Part shown: positions 15,766-25,529 of the stretch, piece after piece
How the letters are laid out: each line of letters begins with the position of its first letter
Position numbering within the stretch: the stretch's first letter is position 1
Notes under the pieces: model-generated
What the model saw: only the letters and a program-made list of their open reading frames with translations
Databases searched by the model: none
Told to the model about the DNA's origin: nothing
Source: JADJPF01 sp964492845
GTDB taxonomy: Bacteria; Acidobacteriota; Blastocatellia; Chloracidobacteriales; JADJPF01
Direction: 5' to 3'
Assembly (NCBI GenBank): GCA_964492845.1
Contig: CAZBMZ010000009.1
Span: 62,001-126,000 of the forward strand
DNA: 64,000 nt
Made by a program: the position numbers and the translations under genes

Positions 15766-18333
15766 ATGAACTCAAAAAATATTAATTTTGATTTAAGCGA
15801 TTTTTTAGAAAGACAAGTTTTCCCTGCTCTATGGGCTTGTTTATCTACTGCATTTCCTGAATTTGGTTTTCGTAACAAAGGAAATTATTGGCAAGCTACA
15901 GATGAAACCGCTACTCGCCTGTTACCAGGTTCACCGCGACCTAGCAGAGTTTATGCTTATTTTAATAGTCCTTATGGTTTTACTATTCAGGGTGGAGATT
16001 TTATTCCTTGGCTATCTTATATTTGTGGTGGCATAACGCCTAGGGGCAAAGATTTTATTGCAGCAGTAAGAACATTAGCTGATTTGGCGGGGGTTTCTTT
16101 ACCAATAACAGATTTTACAGATGAAAAATTTATTATCTCTGCCGCTAAAGAATTACAACATAATCTATTAGAGGATTTTTTTAGTTACACCCGTAAACTA
16201 CTTTTTAGCAACACAGGAAAACCTGCAACTAATTACCTTAAAAAAAGAGGTTTTTCCATTGAAGAAATAGAAAACTTGGAATTAGGCTTTTATTCTACAG
16301 CAAAAGACATAACAACTTTTTTGCTGTCAAAAGACTATAGTGCTAATGAAATAGGTTATTCTGCTTATGAGGTAGAAAATTTAGCTAAACCTATTGGTTC
16401 AGCAATAATTTATGATGGACGTTGGGAAAACCGACTTATTGGAGTATGGAGAAGTAGAACAGGTAGAATTATTAATTTTTGGACAAGAGATCTAACAAAT
16501 AAAACTAAAGAGCATGAAAAATATCTTATGCTCAAAGGTGGAAGTAAAAAATCCCCCTTTGGACTTGATAAAACTCAAGGTAAAGATCTGATTTTAGTAG
16601 AAGGTTTTTTAGACGTTTTATCGCTAAACGCCTTTGGCATAATGGATGTAGTTGCTTTAGGTGGTGCTAGTTTATCTATGGATCAAATCCAAACCCTAGA
16701 ACAAACTGCAATTAAAAGTCTAACTCTAAACCTAGATTATGACGCAGATAAAACTTGTAAACATAACTTACCACGTCCCGATTGCTTATCAATCTCTTGT
16801 AATTCAACTTTAGCTGCTTTAGAAATGCTTAAAAACGCTAATTTTCAAGTTTTTGTTATTGCTCCCAAAGAAATGCAAGTGATAAGTAAGACTGCTAATA
16901 AAGATGAAAAAATTGATCCTGATTCCTTTATTCGTAGCCAAGGAGTAGAAAAATATAAAAAGCTATTAGCTAATAAAATTCATGCTTACCGTTATAAGGC
17001 ACAAACTTTAATAGAAAAACATCATTCTGGCACTTGGACAGATTCAAATAAAATTAGTCTACTTGATGAAGCTATAGAATTTGCTGCATCTGTTATAAAG
17101 AAAGAAGTTGAACTTGATTTATTTTTTTGGCCGGAAATATTTGCTGTTACTAAAACTGATCCAAGCATTGTTGCAGATCGTCTAAAAGTCGCAAAAGAAA
17201 ATAAAATTTTAGAAAAAGAGCGTCTAGCCTTTCAACAACTGATTATAAAAGCAGATAAAACACTAAAAGATTATGGGCCAAGGGCTACAAAATCTTTTCT
17301 AAAAGAACAGCTTACTGAATTAGAGGTAGAAAACTTAAACTCCATTTTACCTATTTCACAAGAAATAGAAGCCCACACTCAACTTTTATCAGAATGGCAG
17401 GGAAAAGAATTTATTGGGCTACCACAAAAAAGCCTTCCTACACTAGATAAAGCTACTTTAGGCTTACGTGGACTAATGTTATTAGCGGCGGCTCCTAATG
17501 TTGGAAAAACTGCCTTAGCTGTTCAGTTTGGAGTTGATATTGTAGAAAATAATACAGACTCTTGTTTTGTTTTTCTATCATTAGAAATGAACCGTTGGGA
17601 TATTCTTTCTCGTATCAAATGCCGTTTAGCTAAATTAGACTGGAAAACTTTAGTTTTTGGTTCACAACCTGATCGGGGACGCGCAAGAGAAGCTTTTTAT
17701 AGCAGTGCTGAATGGAAAAGGCTACAAGAAGCAGAAAAAAAACTAGTTAGCTTAGGAAAAAGAATTTATATTTTAGACGAGCAAAATTTTCCTAACCCAA
17801 CAATAGAAAATGTAATTAACCAGTTAAACACTATTAAATCACTTACCCAAACCAAAAAAGCTTTTTTATTAATAGATTATCTGCAAGTCTGGCCCATTCC
17901 TAAAACAGAAACTTCTATTCGTAGCGAGCTAGAAGCAGATAAATGGCGTATTGGTGCAATGAAAACTTTAAGAGATGCTAATAGAAATGATGCTATTTTA
18001 GTAATATCTGAAGCACGTAAACCAAGCAATAATGATAAAGTTGGATGGGGTGGAGATTTAGCCGATATTATGGGATCGGCTAGAGGTAGTTATACACCCG
18101 ATATAGTTTTTATTCTTAAACCTTTTAATAATGAAGAGTTAAGTAGTATTTATAGCCTAGGCTTAAAACCTAGTGAGGATCAATTAACTTTATTAAAAGA
18201 AAAACTTCGTCAGCAAGGGTTAGCACATAATAAATTAATTATTGCAAAGGGGCGTGATGGAGTTTTAAGGGAAACTATTAATTTATCTTTTTGGTTTCGT
18301 GAGTCTTCTTTTACTGAAAATTTTGATGAGTAA
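15766..18333 (+). CDS. TOPRIM primase/DnaB-type helicase fusion protein
   Basis: 855 residues. The N-terminal ~100 residues resemble the CHC2 fold of primases (VYAYFNSPYGFTIQGGDFIPWL), but the zinc-binding Cys are gone. A TOPRIM domain follows (LILVEGFLDVLSL near 276-288, LNLDYDAD near 321-328). The C-terminal part is a RecA/DnaB ATPase: Walker A AAAPNVGKT (574-582), SLEM (605-608) and a Walker B KAFLLIDYLQVW. This is the layout of T7 gp4/Twinkle-like primase-helicases of phages and plasmids. No other replication or phage gene is nearby, so it may be a domesticated replication module. The ATG at 15766 has no obvious Shine-Dalgarno sequence. Confidence 0.8.
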   Translation: MNSKNINFDLSDFLERQVFPALWACLSTAFPEFGFRNKGNYWQATDETATRLLPGSPRPSRVYAYFNSPYGFTIQGGDFIPWLSYICGGITPRGKDFIAAVRTLADLAGVSLPITDFTDEKFIISAAKELQHNLLEDFFSYTRKLLFSNTGKPATNYLKKRGFSIEEIENLELGFYSTAKDITTFLLSKDYSANEIGYSAYEVENLAKPIGSAIIYDGRWENRLIGVWRSRTGRIINFWTRDLTNKTKEHEKYLMLKGGSKKSPFGLDKTQGKDLILVEGFLDVLSLNAFGIMDVVALGGASLSMDQIQTLEQTAIKSLTLNLDYDADKTCKHNLPRPDCLSISCNSTLAALEMLKNANFQVFVIAPKEMQVISKTANKDEKIDPDSFIRSQGVEKYKKLLANKIHAYRYKAQTLIEKHHSGTWTDSNKISLLDEAIEFAASVIKKEVELDLFFWPEIFAVTKTDPSIVADRLKVAKENKILEKERLAFQQLIIKADKTLKDYGPRATKSFLKEQLTELEVENLNSILPISQEIEAHTQLLSEWQGKEFIGLPQKSLPTLDKATLGLRGLMLLAAAPNVGKTALAVQFGVDIVENNTDSCFVFLSLEMNRWDILSRIKCRLAKLDWKTLVFGSQPDRGRAREAFYSSAEWKRLQEAEKKLVSLGKRIYILDEQNFPNPTIENVINQLNTIKSLTQTKKAFLLIDYLQVWPIPKTETSIRSELEADKWRIGAMKTLRDANRNDAILVISEARKPSNNDKVGWGGDLADIMGSARGSYTPDIVFILKPFNNEELSSIYSLGLKPSEDQLTLLKEKLRQQGLAHNKLIIAKGRDGVLRETINLSFWFRESSFTENFDE

Positions 18334-18335
18334 GC

Positions 18336-18371
18336 AAATAAGCTAGACTAACAAACGAGTCTAGCTTATTT
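18336..18371. terminator. Bidirectional terminator between convergent genes
   Basis: Perfect 14-bp inverted repeat (arms 18336-18349 and 18358-18371, core AAGCTAGACT / AGTCTAGCTT, 8-base loop) with A/T-rich ends on both sides. It lies between the primase-helicase gene and the convergent TPR-GGDEF gene. Confidence 0.85.
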
Positions 18372-18377
18372 AAGAAT

Positions 18378-20639
18378 TTATAGAACTATAACGCGGTTTC
18401 CTCCACCTATAGAAGCTTGTTGTTGTGCAGCACAAGCAACTTCTACTAATTCTTCAGGTGATGAATTACGTGTAGGTGCGCTGCTAGCAATGCCAAAGCT
18501 TACTGTAACCCATTGATCAGAATAGACATGAGAAATTGATAGTGCTTCTACACAAACACGTAATCTTTCTGCCACTATTGTTGCTCCATCAACAGGAGTT
18601 TCTGGAAGTACAATAGCAAAACCTTCTCCAGGATAAGTAATTAATTCATCTCCAGGCCGGTTTAATTCTGTGCTTAAAGTTTCTGCTACACGCTTAAAGC
18701 AGTTTTCCGCCATTTCTTCGCCATAAGTCTCTAAATAAGAAGCAAAATCATCAATTTTAGCAATAGCTAAAGAAATAAGACGACTATAACGAGATGCACG
18801 CCGCCATTCTTTTTTAAGCACTTTGTTAGTTAAAAGTCGGCTAGAAATATCTGCGGAACTCTTTGATAATGCGCCAGTTAAGCTTCCTGTCAAGCCTGGA
18901 GCTTTTGGATAAGCACCACTTAAACTTCCTGTTCGCCCTTTAATAGTTGGTGCAGGTTTAGCCCCTGTTGCTACAGCTTTATTATATGCACCTGTCTTAA
19001 AAGGTGATGGTGCTTGTGGGGAAAACTGGTTTGCAGTAGGAAGGGGAGCTTTTTCTACAGTTGGCGCGCTTACTCCACCAGTTAAAATACTTAATTTATA
19101 GCCTTCTGTAAGCATTTCACGAGCAAGCTCTTTATTTCCTTGAGCTTCATACATTCTGCCTAAAATTAAAAGTTGTTCAGCAGCTTTTTCTTTTAAGCCC
19201 CGTTCTAAATAACTATTTTTAAGCTTTATTCTTGCCTCCAAGTATTCAGGATAACTAACTACCATTTCTTCTAAAAGCTTAATTTGGCTATCAATATATT
19301 CTGGATGGCTGTTTATCATACCATCTAAAAGGGCTGAAGTTCGTGTACTGCTACGAGTAGGCTTTTTAGGTTCTTCTTTTATTTGTGGGGTTTCTGCATC
19401 ATTAGATGTAGTAAGTGGGTTAAGTGTTTGAAGTAGCGGGTCTTTTGCAATTCCACCGTCAGCAGGTTCAGTTTCTTTTAAGTCAACTAATTGCGCTTTT
19501 GCTTCTTCTGCTGCACTAGGCTCTAAAGTTAGTAATTGTTGAAGTGCCATTGCTGCTTCTGCCTTATTGCCTTGGCTTAATGCAGCTTGAACAAATAATT
19601 TTAAGGTTGAAATTAAATTATTTGTTTTTTGTGTACTCATATAAATATAGCCCAACCTACGTAAAGCTTGCATATGAGTAGCCTCTTGCTTAAGAATATC
19701 TGTTAGTATTTCTGTTGCAAGTCCCTCTTCTTTTATTTCAATTAAATGTTCTAAACAACGATCTAAGGCTGTAATGGCTGAATTTATATGTCCTGCGGTT
19801 AAGAAAAGATGAGCAACTTCAATTAATTTACGGTAGTAAGATTTATCTGATTGATAAAGATATCCAAATGTAGCTTCAGCTTGTGTTAAGTCTTTAGCTA
19901 ACAAATAAATATTGCCTAATAAATCTAAATAGTCTGTGTCATTAGGCTCTTTACTTAATACATCATTTAACATTGCAAAGGCTTTATTCATTTCTTTATT
20001 ATATGCAAAGCCTTCCACTAAGCCTTTATAAGCGGGTTTATAGTGGTTATCAATGGATAAAGCATTTTGAAAAAGATAAATGCTTTCATTAACTCTATCT
20101 TTAGCTAATAAATCTTTACCTAAACTGGTAAAAGCTTCTTTAGCTTCATTATTCATATTTTGATCTTTATAAGCTTTTGCTAGTTCAACCCGAAAATGAA
20201 TATCATCTGGTTCAAGCTCTGCCAGTGTTTTCATTATTTGCAAAGCTTGTTTATTTTTACCTTCGCGTTTATAGGCATCTAAGACCATATTATAATGTTG
20301 TTTAGCTTCAACATTATGTTGTTGGAGTGCATAAAGATCGGCTAGTTTTAAGCAAACTTGATAGTTAGTAGCATCTAGTTTGTTGACCTTTTTGTACATT
20401 GCTGCTGCTTTTATTATATCTTTATGGGCTTGATAGCTTTCCGCTACTTTTAAGTAATAGTTGATGGCTTCTTTATTTTGTCCTATTCTTGCATTTAAGT
20501 CGCCTAAAGTATTAATGGTATTAAAATCATTAGGGTCAAATTCTACAATCTTTTCATATTCTGCAATTGCAGCAGCTACTTTACCTTGTTGCAGATATTT
20601 TTCTGCTGATTTTACAAACTTACTTTTATCAAATGCCAC
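18378..20639 (-). CDS. TPR protein with C-terminal degenerate GGDEF domain
   Basis: 753 residues from the GTG at 20639. This start is preferred over a TTG six bases upstream because AGGAGG lies 9 bases before the GTG and only 3 before the TTG. The first ~380 residues are tetratricopeptide repeats (AAIAEYEKIVEFDPNDFNTINTLG and similar units). A Pro/Ser/Thr-rich linker follows, with repeated GSLSGA/GSLTGA elements. The last ~170 residues match GGDEF domains, but the signature reads PGEGF instead of GG(D/E)EF. It probably does not make cyclic-di-GMP and may bind nucleotide or act as a scaffold. No signal peptide, so cytoplasmic. Confidence 0.85.
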   Translation of the reverse strand: MAFDKSKFVKSAEKYLQQGKVAAAIAEYEKIVEFDPNDFNTINTLGDLNARIGQNKEAINYYLKVAESYQAHKDIIKAAAMYKKVNKLDATNYQVCLKLADLYALQQHNVEAKQHYNMVLDAYKREGKNKQALQIMKTLAELEPDDIHFRVELAKAYKDQNMNNEAKEAFTSLGKDLLAKDRVNESIYLFQNALSIDNHYKPAYKGLVEGFAYNKEMNKAFAMLNDVLSKEPNDTDYLDLLGNIYLLAKDLTQAEATFGYLYQSDKSYYRKLIEVAHLFLTAGHINSAITALDRCLEHLIEIKEEGLATEILTDILKQEATHMQALRRLGYIYMSTQKTNNLISTLKLFVQAALSQGNKAEAAMALQQLLTLEPSAAEEAKAQLVDLKETEPADGGIAKDPLLQTLNPLTTSNDAETPQIKEEPKKPTRSSTRTSALLDGMINSHPEYIDSQIKLLEEMVVSYPEYLEARIKLKNSYLERGLKEKAAEQLLILGRMYEAQGNKELAREMLTEGYKLSILTGGVSAPTVEKAPLPTANQFSPQAPSPFKTGAYNKAVATGAKPAPTIKGRTGSLSGAYPKAPGLTGSLTGALSKSSADISSRLLTNKVLKKEWRRASRYSRLISLAIAKIDDFASYLETYGEEMAENCFKRVAETLSTELNRPGDELITYPGEGFAIVLPETPVDGATIVAERLRVCVEALSISHVYSDQWVTVSFGIASSAPTRNSSPEELVEVACAAQQQASIGGGNRVIVL

Positions 20640-20748
20640 AACCAAAACCCTCCTAAACTATCTATAAAATATACTAAAATAAACTACTAATACCTAGTTA
20701 AAGTGATTCACAATATTAGCAAAAATTTAATAAAACATATAAGCGTGT

Positions 20749-21144
20749 CTAGACTTTTTTTTCCTCATCCGTCACATTTTTCCGAACACTAGTAATATCT
20801 TTTAGTAATAAAACTAGCCCTAACAAAAGAGGAATACCACAAAAGAAAACTAAGGCTATTATTACAGCAAAAGCCATATAGGTTTGAGTATTAGTATCTA
20901 TATCTTTGGTAAGAAACATAGAAGCAAGAAAAATTATTAGTACAAATATTGCCAAAGCAGCAAATGTCCAAGCAAAACCCTCTGAGATAGTAATAGATAC
21001 TAATCCAGAACGACTAACAAAATTACTTCGTTTTGCTTTTGAATCAGCACGATATAAAAATTGTCTTACTATTACTAAGTTAGTATTACAATCTTCACAA
21101 AAATCATTAGTTTTATTTTCTTTTCCACAACTAGGACAGTACAT
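20749..21144 (-). CDS. Zinc-ribbon membrane protein
   Basis: 131 residues. The N-terminus MYCPSCGKENKTNDFCEDC is a CxxC...CxxC zinc ribbon. Two transmembrane helices follow (about residues 57-75, ALAIFVLIIFLASMFL; and 88-112, MAFAVIIALVFFCGIPLLLG). It lies 3 bases downstream of the DUF58 gene, so it is likely the last gene of the MoxR operon. The role is unknown. Confidence 0.7.
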   Translation of the reverse strand: MYCPSCGKENKTNDFCEDCNTNLVIVRQFLYRADSKAKRSNFVSRSGLVSITISEGFAWTFAALAIFVLIIFLASMFLTKDIDTNTQTYMAFAVIIALVFFCGIPLLLGLVLLLKDITSVRKNVTDEEKKV

Positions 21145-21147
21145 AAA

Positions 21148-22077
21148 TTATTTACTTAATCGCTGAGAACGCAGAGCAAAAAGCCTACGCAAACTAGCAT
21201 CATATGGTTCATTAGTAGTTAATTCTACATAATCAATTGATAATTGAGCAAAAAGTTTTTGAAGAAACATTCTTTCTTCAGTTATTTGTTTAAGAAAATT
21301 TGCTTGAAACAATTTGCTACTACTATCAACTAAAAGTTTTTCACCTGTTTCTAAATCAGCTATTTCTATCAAACCCAGCTTTGGTAAGATCTTTTCCCGT
21401 GTGTCTGTTAGACGAATAGCTACCAAGTCATGACGGAAGCTAGCAACTTTTAAGGCTTTTTGAAAACCTTGGTCTAAAAAATCTGAGACTAAAAAAATTA
21501 CGGCTGGCCGTCTAAAGATATTATTTAAGTAGTTAAGAGCGCAACTAATATTAGTTTTTTCGCTAGTAGGTTCAACTAAAAGCAAATCTCTAACAATTCT
21601 AAGTGCATGTTTAAGCCCTCTTTGTGGAGGAACATATTTTTCTACCTTGTCAGTAAAAAGTAGTAACCCTACACGATCATTGTTAGTAGCGGCAGCAAAA
21701 CCTAATATACAACATATTTCTGCGGCAATTTCCTTTTTTGTCCTTTTAGCAGTAGTAAAATCACCTGATTTAGATAAATCAACAATTAATAAAACTGTTT
21801 GTTCTCTCTCTTCAATATGTTTTTTAATATAAAGCTCACCTGTACGAGCAGAAACATTCCAATCAATTAGCCGTACATCATCGCCAGCCGTATAGGGTCG
21901 AACCTCATCAAACTCCATTCCCCGACCACGAAAAACGCTTTTATACTCGCCAGCAAAACCGCTAACAAGCAATTTGCGGCTATGAATTTCAAACATTTTT
22001 ATTTTTTTTGCTAGTTCCGGTGGCAGGCCAAGCGGCTTTTTTGATTCTTTTGTAGGTTCTTTAGTCAAAGGCTTCAT
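21148..22077 (-). CDS. DUF58 domain protein (MoxR partner)
   Basis: 309 residues. It contains the DUF58 hallmark GRGMEFDEVRPYTAGDDVRL followed by IDWNVSARTGELYIK near residues 49-85, and a von Willebrand A-like strand with a metal-site motif (LLIVDLSKSGD). DUF58 proteins are regularly encoded next to MoxR AAA ATPases and act with them in envelope assembly or protein maturation. Here the gene starts 5 bases after the MoxR gene, consistent with a complex. Confidence 0.9.
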   Translation of the reverse strand: MKPLTKEPTKESKKPLGLPPELAKKIKMFEIHSRKLLVSGFAGEYKSVFRGRGMEFDEVRPYTAGDDVRLIDWNVSARTGELYIKKHIEEREQTVLLIVDLSKSGDFTTAKRTKKEIAAEICCILGFAAATNNDRVGLLLFTDKVEKYVPPQRGLKHALRIVRDLLLVEPTSEKTNISCALNYLNNIFRRPAVIFLVSDFLDQGFQKALKVASFRHDLVAIRLTDTREKILPKLGLIEIADLETGEKLLVDSSSKLFQANFLKQITEERMFLQKLFAQLSIDYVELTTNEPYDASLRRLFALRSQRLSK

Positions 22078-22082
22078 GTTTT

Positions 22083-23093
22083 TTATGGTGTAGCAACTCT
22101 ATCCAAAATACGTTTAACTAGCTCATCTGAAGTAACACTTTCTGCTTCAGCTTCATAGGTAAGAAGCAGTCGATGCCGTAAAACATCACAACAAATCATT
22201 TTTACATCATCAGGTGTAACATAAGCCCGGTTTTTCAAATAAGCATAAGCTTTTGCTGCCAAAGTTAAATAAATAGTTGCTCGAGGTGAAGCACCATAAC
22301 GAATCAAGGATTTTAATTCTTCTAATTTTATTAATGCAGGATTTCGACTAGCCTGGACAATATCCAAACAATAGTCTTTTACTCGATCATCAACATATAT
22401 TTTACTAACTGTTGAGCGTAAAGTTACCAGATCGCTTTTAGTTAAAACTTTTTCTACTAAAATAGCTGTAGCATCTGCCCCATCAGCATTTAAGCTATCT
22501 GAAGTAAGACGATCTAGCATCTCTCTTTCTTCTTTTCTAGAAGGATAATCCACAACAACTTTTAACATAAATCTGTCCACTTGTGCTTCTGGTAGTGGAT
22601 AAGTTCCTTCCTGCTCTACTGGGTTTTGAGTAGCTAGGACTAAAAATGGTTGTGGAAGTAAATAAGTAGTATCGCCAATTGTAACTCGTCGCTCTTGCAT
22701 AGCCTCTAGCAAAGCACTTTGAACTTTAGCTGGAGCGCGATTAATTTCATCAGCTAAAATCATGTTGGCAAAAATTGGCCCTCGCCTGGCAACAAAATCC
22801 CCACTTTTTTGGTTATAAATCAATGTTCCTATTAAATCTGCTGGCAGTAAATCTGGAGTAAATTGTATACGGTGAAACTCTAAGTCTAAACACTCTGATA
22901 AAGTTTTAATTGTAAGTGTTTTCGCCAGGCCCGGAACACCTTCTAATAAAATATGTCCACCTGTGAGAAGTCCTATAAGTAGGCGTTCTAACAGTATTGG
23001 TTGTCCAATTACCCGTTTATGTATTTCTGTAATTAATCCATTTATTTTTGGTGCTTGCTCACGTACTATTGCAGTTAGTTGTTGTACATCCAC
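22083..23093 (-). CDS. MoxR-family AAA+ ATPase
   Basis: 336 residues. Walker A is LLEGVPGLAKTLTIKTL near residue 54, Walker B MILADEINRAPAKVQSALLEAM near 111, followed by sensor motif VLATQNPVEQEGTYPLPEAQ. The C-terminal lid has RYGASPRATIYLTLAAKAYA. MoxR ATPases act as chaperones with VWA and DUF58 partners. The start is a GTG at 23093 following TTAGGTG. Within the operon it comes after a DUF6599-like gene and before DUF58. Confidence 0.95.
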   Translation of the reverse strand: MDVQQLTAIVREQAPKINGLITEIHKRVIGQPILLERLLIGLLTGGHILLEGVPGLAKTLTIKTLSECLDLEFHRIQFTPDLLPADLIGTLIYNQKSGDFVARRGPIFANMILADEINRAPAKVQSALLEAMQERRVTIGDTTYLLPQPFLVLATQNPVEQEGTYPLPEAQVDRFMLKVVVDYPSRKEEREMLDRLTSDSLNADGADATAILVEKVLTKSDLVTLRSTVSKIYVDDRVKDYCLDIVQASRNPALIKLEELKSLIRYGASPRATIYLTLAAKAYAYLKNRAYVTPDDVKMICCDVLRHRLLLTYEAEAESVTSDELVKRILDRVATP

Positions 23094-23118
23094 CTAATTT
23101 ATATCCTTAAAGTTAAAG

Positions 23119-24405
23119 TTATTGCCCATTACCTAATAAATTTTTATCAGAGCTAGATCTTGGTAAAATTGGGCTAGCAATTCCATCTAAATTAAGTCTC
23201 ATCATTCCGCCAGCATCGCTAAAAGCTTCAATCAAGACTTTATTACGACGACGAAAATAAAAAATACTTAATCCCATCATAATACCGCCAATTATAGCAA
23301 CTATTAAAGCAACTCCTATTAGTCCAAATACGCTAACTAGAATTTTTGCTGTTTTAGCTGCTTCTGAAGCAACGCTACGACCATTACCAACGGGAACATC
23401 TTGATGGAGCCATTTGACGACATAGCCATATTCTACACCATTAACAATTTTTTCTGCTGCTTGTGCTGAAGCAAAATTATTTGCTTCAATAATATAGTTA
23501 CCTTCTCGTTTAAGCAGCAGTTTGGCTTGTTCGGCTGCTGATAAGCTATTGCGATAGTCTGTTAAACGCTTAAAAGCCGCTATAGATTGTTGTGGGGTGT
23601 GATGTTCAATAACTAGTAAAGAAGTCTCTCCATCTGTTTGATTATAATTAGCATAAGCTACTTCTGTACCAAAATTAGGGTAGAATTCATAATGTGTAGT
23701 ATCACGTTTAGCTAGTATAGCTAAAGCTTTTGGCCCTAAGATATATCTAGCAGTGCGTAAATTTAGGCTTCCTGTTGGGAGGTTACGGACAACGCTTGGA
23801 AGTTTTTTTGCTAGTTCAATATCTGGAGCCACTAAAACTTTTTGGTCAAGAGCAGTTATTTTGTCAGAAAGAGCTTGAGCAAGCTTAAACATATTTTCTG
23901 TAGTTTTCGCGCTACGGTCAGCCTTTTCATTTAACACTTGGACAAATCTAGTACCTTGCCAAAAAATAACTTTTCCATCTACAACATCTAAATCGCCTTC
24001 TGTCCCAAAATCGGTTTTATCAGCTATAGGATCTCGATAAAAAGTATAAAGACCATAAACTTGAGTAGGATATTTTGCCCAAAAAACTTTAACTAAAAAA
24101 TCTCCATATTGACGACTAGCTAAGCCTTCAATCCCATATTCTTGATAGATTTCTTGGTCTTTTAATTCTGGATTTGTAAGTTCTGCAACTTGTAATTGGC
24201 TGCTAGATTGAAGCCCTGCCAAAGAATTAGACAAAATTTCTAGTTCTACAGGCGAGTTTTTTACTGGTTCTTTAACTTCTTCTTTACTTGCTTTAACAGT
24301 TTTATTTACTTGGTTTTGTCCTTGTTGAGCAATAGCAATATTGGTCAAGCTACAAGAAAATATAATTAATAGAATTGTTGTAAGATAAAGAATATTTTTT
24401 CTCAA
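23119..24405 (-). CDS. Exported membrane-anchored DUF6599-like protein
   Basis: 428 residues. The N-terminal signal peptide (LTTILLIIFSCSLTNIAIAQ) is followed by a large extracytoplasmic domain and a transmembrane helix near residues 348-375 (VFGLIGVALIVAIIGGIMMG), then a short cytoplasmic tail. The domain pattern (GLYTFYRDP, LPTGSLNLRTARYILGP) resembles DUF6599 proteins. The start is TTG at 24405, supported by GGAGA seven bases upstream. The position between VWA and MoxR genes suggests an envelope part of the same system. Confidence 0.7.
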   Translation of the reverse strand: MRKNILYLTTILLIIFSCSLTNIAIAQQGQNQVNKTVKASKEEVKEPVKNSPVELEILSNSLAGLQSSSQLQVAELTNPELKDQEIYQEYGIEGLASRQYGDFLVKVFWAKYPTQVYGLYTFYRDPIADKTDFGTEGDLDVVDGKVIFWQGTRFVQVLNEKADRSAKTTENMFKLAQALSDKITALDQKVLVAPDIELAKKLPSVVRNLPTGSLNLRTARYILGPKALAILAKRDTTHYEFYPNFGTEVAYANYNQTDGETSLLVIEHHTPQQSIAAFKRLTDYRNSLSAAEQAKLLLKREGNYIIEANNFASAQAAEKIVNGVEYGYVVKWLHQDVPVGNGRSVASEAAKTAKILVSVFGLIGVALIVAIIGGIMMGLSIFYFRRRNKVLIEAFSDAGGMMRLNLDGIASPILPRSSSDKNLLGNGQ

Positions 24406-24520
24406 GTTATTCTCCTTACCTAAAAAGTTAGTAATTAGTTGTAAAATAATTGCTTAAAGCTTCAGACACCAAGACAAGAAAATTGTTCCTTAGCCCAACA
24501 AATTGTAGCTTAAAAAGTGG

Positions 24521-25528
24521 CTAAGTACGATAGCCCAATAAAAACAAATCCCCTAAGATTAGCATTAGCGCAATTGCTAAAAAATATTGGAATTTCTCTT
24601 CACGATCTTGTAAAACAAAACTAGTAATTTCACCTTTGTTTAATTTTTCTATAAAGCTAGTAATTTCTTTTACTTCGCTGGCATTTGCTTCAACATGCAA
24701 ATAGTTTCCACCTGTTTCACTAGCAGCAATTTGAAGCAGATTTTCTTGTAATTTAGTGATGACTGGGCGGTTTTCCTGGTCTAGCTTAAAACCCGCTTTA
24801 CCAATAGCATCTAGCGGGATTTTGCTTCCTTGAGTTGAGCCAACTCCAACACTTAAAATAAATATAGCGTTGTTAGCTGCTTCTTTAGCTGCCTGGCTAA
24901 TAGTGCTTTCTGGATCATCGCTTTGTTGTTCACCATCAGAAATAATTATTAAAACTTTTGCGCTTTTACCAGCAAGCGTCAAACTTTTTGTTGCTTGACT
25001 GATGGCTTGTTCTATTGCTGTTGTTGAATTATTTGCTATCTGTACATCTATAGCATCAATAAAGGCTTCTAAAGCCCCTTTATCTAAAGTAAGTGGCATT
25101 AATGCAGCATTATTTCCAGCAAAAGCAATTACTCCAATTCTATTTCCTGCTAATTGTTCTATTAAATCTATACAAAGCCTTCGCGCTCGTGCTAATCGTG
25201 ATGGTGGTTCATCGCTAGCTAACATACTTAAAGAAACATCTATAGCAAGAATAACATCTGCACCTTTAACTTCTATACGTTTTTGGGATTGTCCCCATTG
25301 AGGACGAGCTAAAGCTATTATTATAAACACCATAGCAAGCAAAGCTAAACTAGCTCTAAATCTATAATAAAAAGTTAAACGCTTTGCTCTATCAATAGCA
25401 GCATCACCCATTAAACTAATTAAAGCTGTTCTGCGTCGCTCAATCAGCCAATAAAAAAGCCAAGCTAGCGGCAACAAAGCTACTAATAAATATAAATATT
25501 GGCTTTCTCGTAATTGAAAATCTATCAT
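24521..25528 (-). CDS. BatA-like VWA-domain membrane protein
   Basis: 335 residues. Two N-terminal membrane segments (residues ~11-28 and 57-75), then a von Willebrand A domain with the MIDAS motif DVSLS (AIDVSLSMLAS near 96) and ISDGEQQ near 198. A final transmembrane helix lies near residue 312-330 (FLAIALMLILGDLFLLGY). This is the layout of BatA/BatB proteins of aerotolerance operons. The start codon lies one base after the stop of the BatD-like gene (TAA-A-ATG), suggesting translational coupling. Confidence 0.9.
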   Translation of the reverse strand: MIDFQLRESQYLYLLVALLPLAWLFYWLIERRRTALISLMGDAAIDRAKRLTFYYRFRASLALLAMVFIIIALARPQWGQSQKRIEVKGADVILAIDVSLSMLASDEPPSRLARARRLCIDLIEQLAGNRIGVIAFAGNNAALMPLTLDKGALEAFIDAIDVQIANNSTTAIEQAISQATKSLTLAGKSAKVLIIISDGEQQSDDPESTISQAAKEAANNAIFILSVGVGSTQGSKIPLDAIGKAGFKLDQENRPVITKLQENLLQIAASETGGNYLHVEANASEVKEITSFIEKLNKGEITSFVLQDREEKFQYFLAIALMLILGDLFLLGYRT

Positions 25529-25529
25529 T

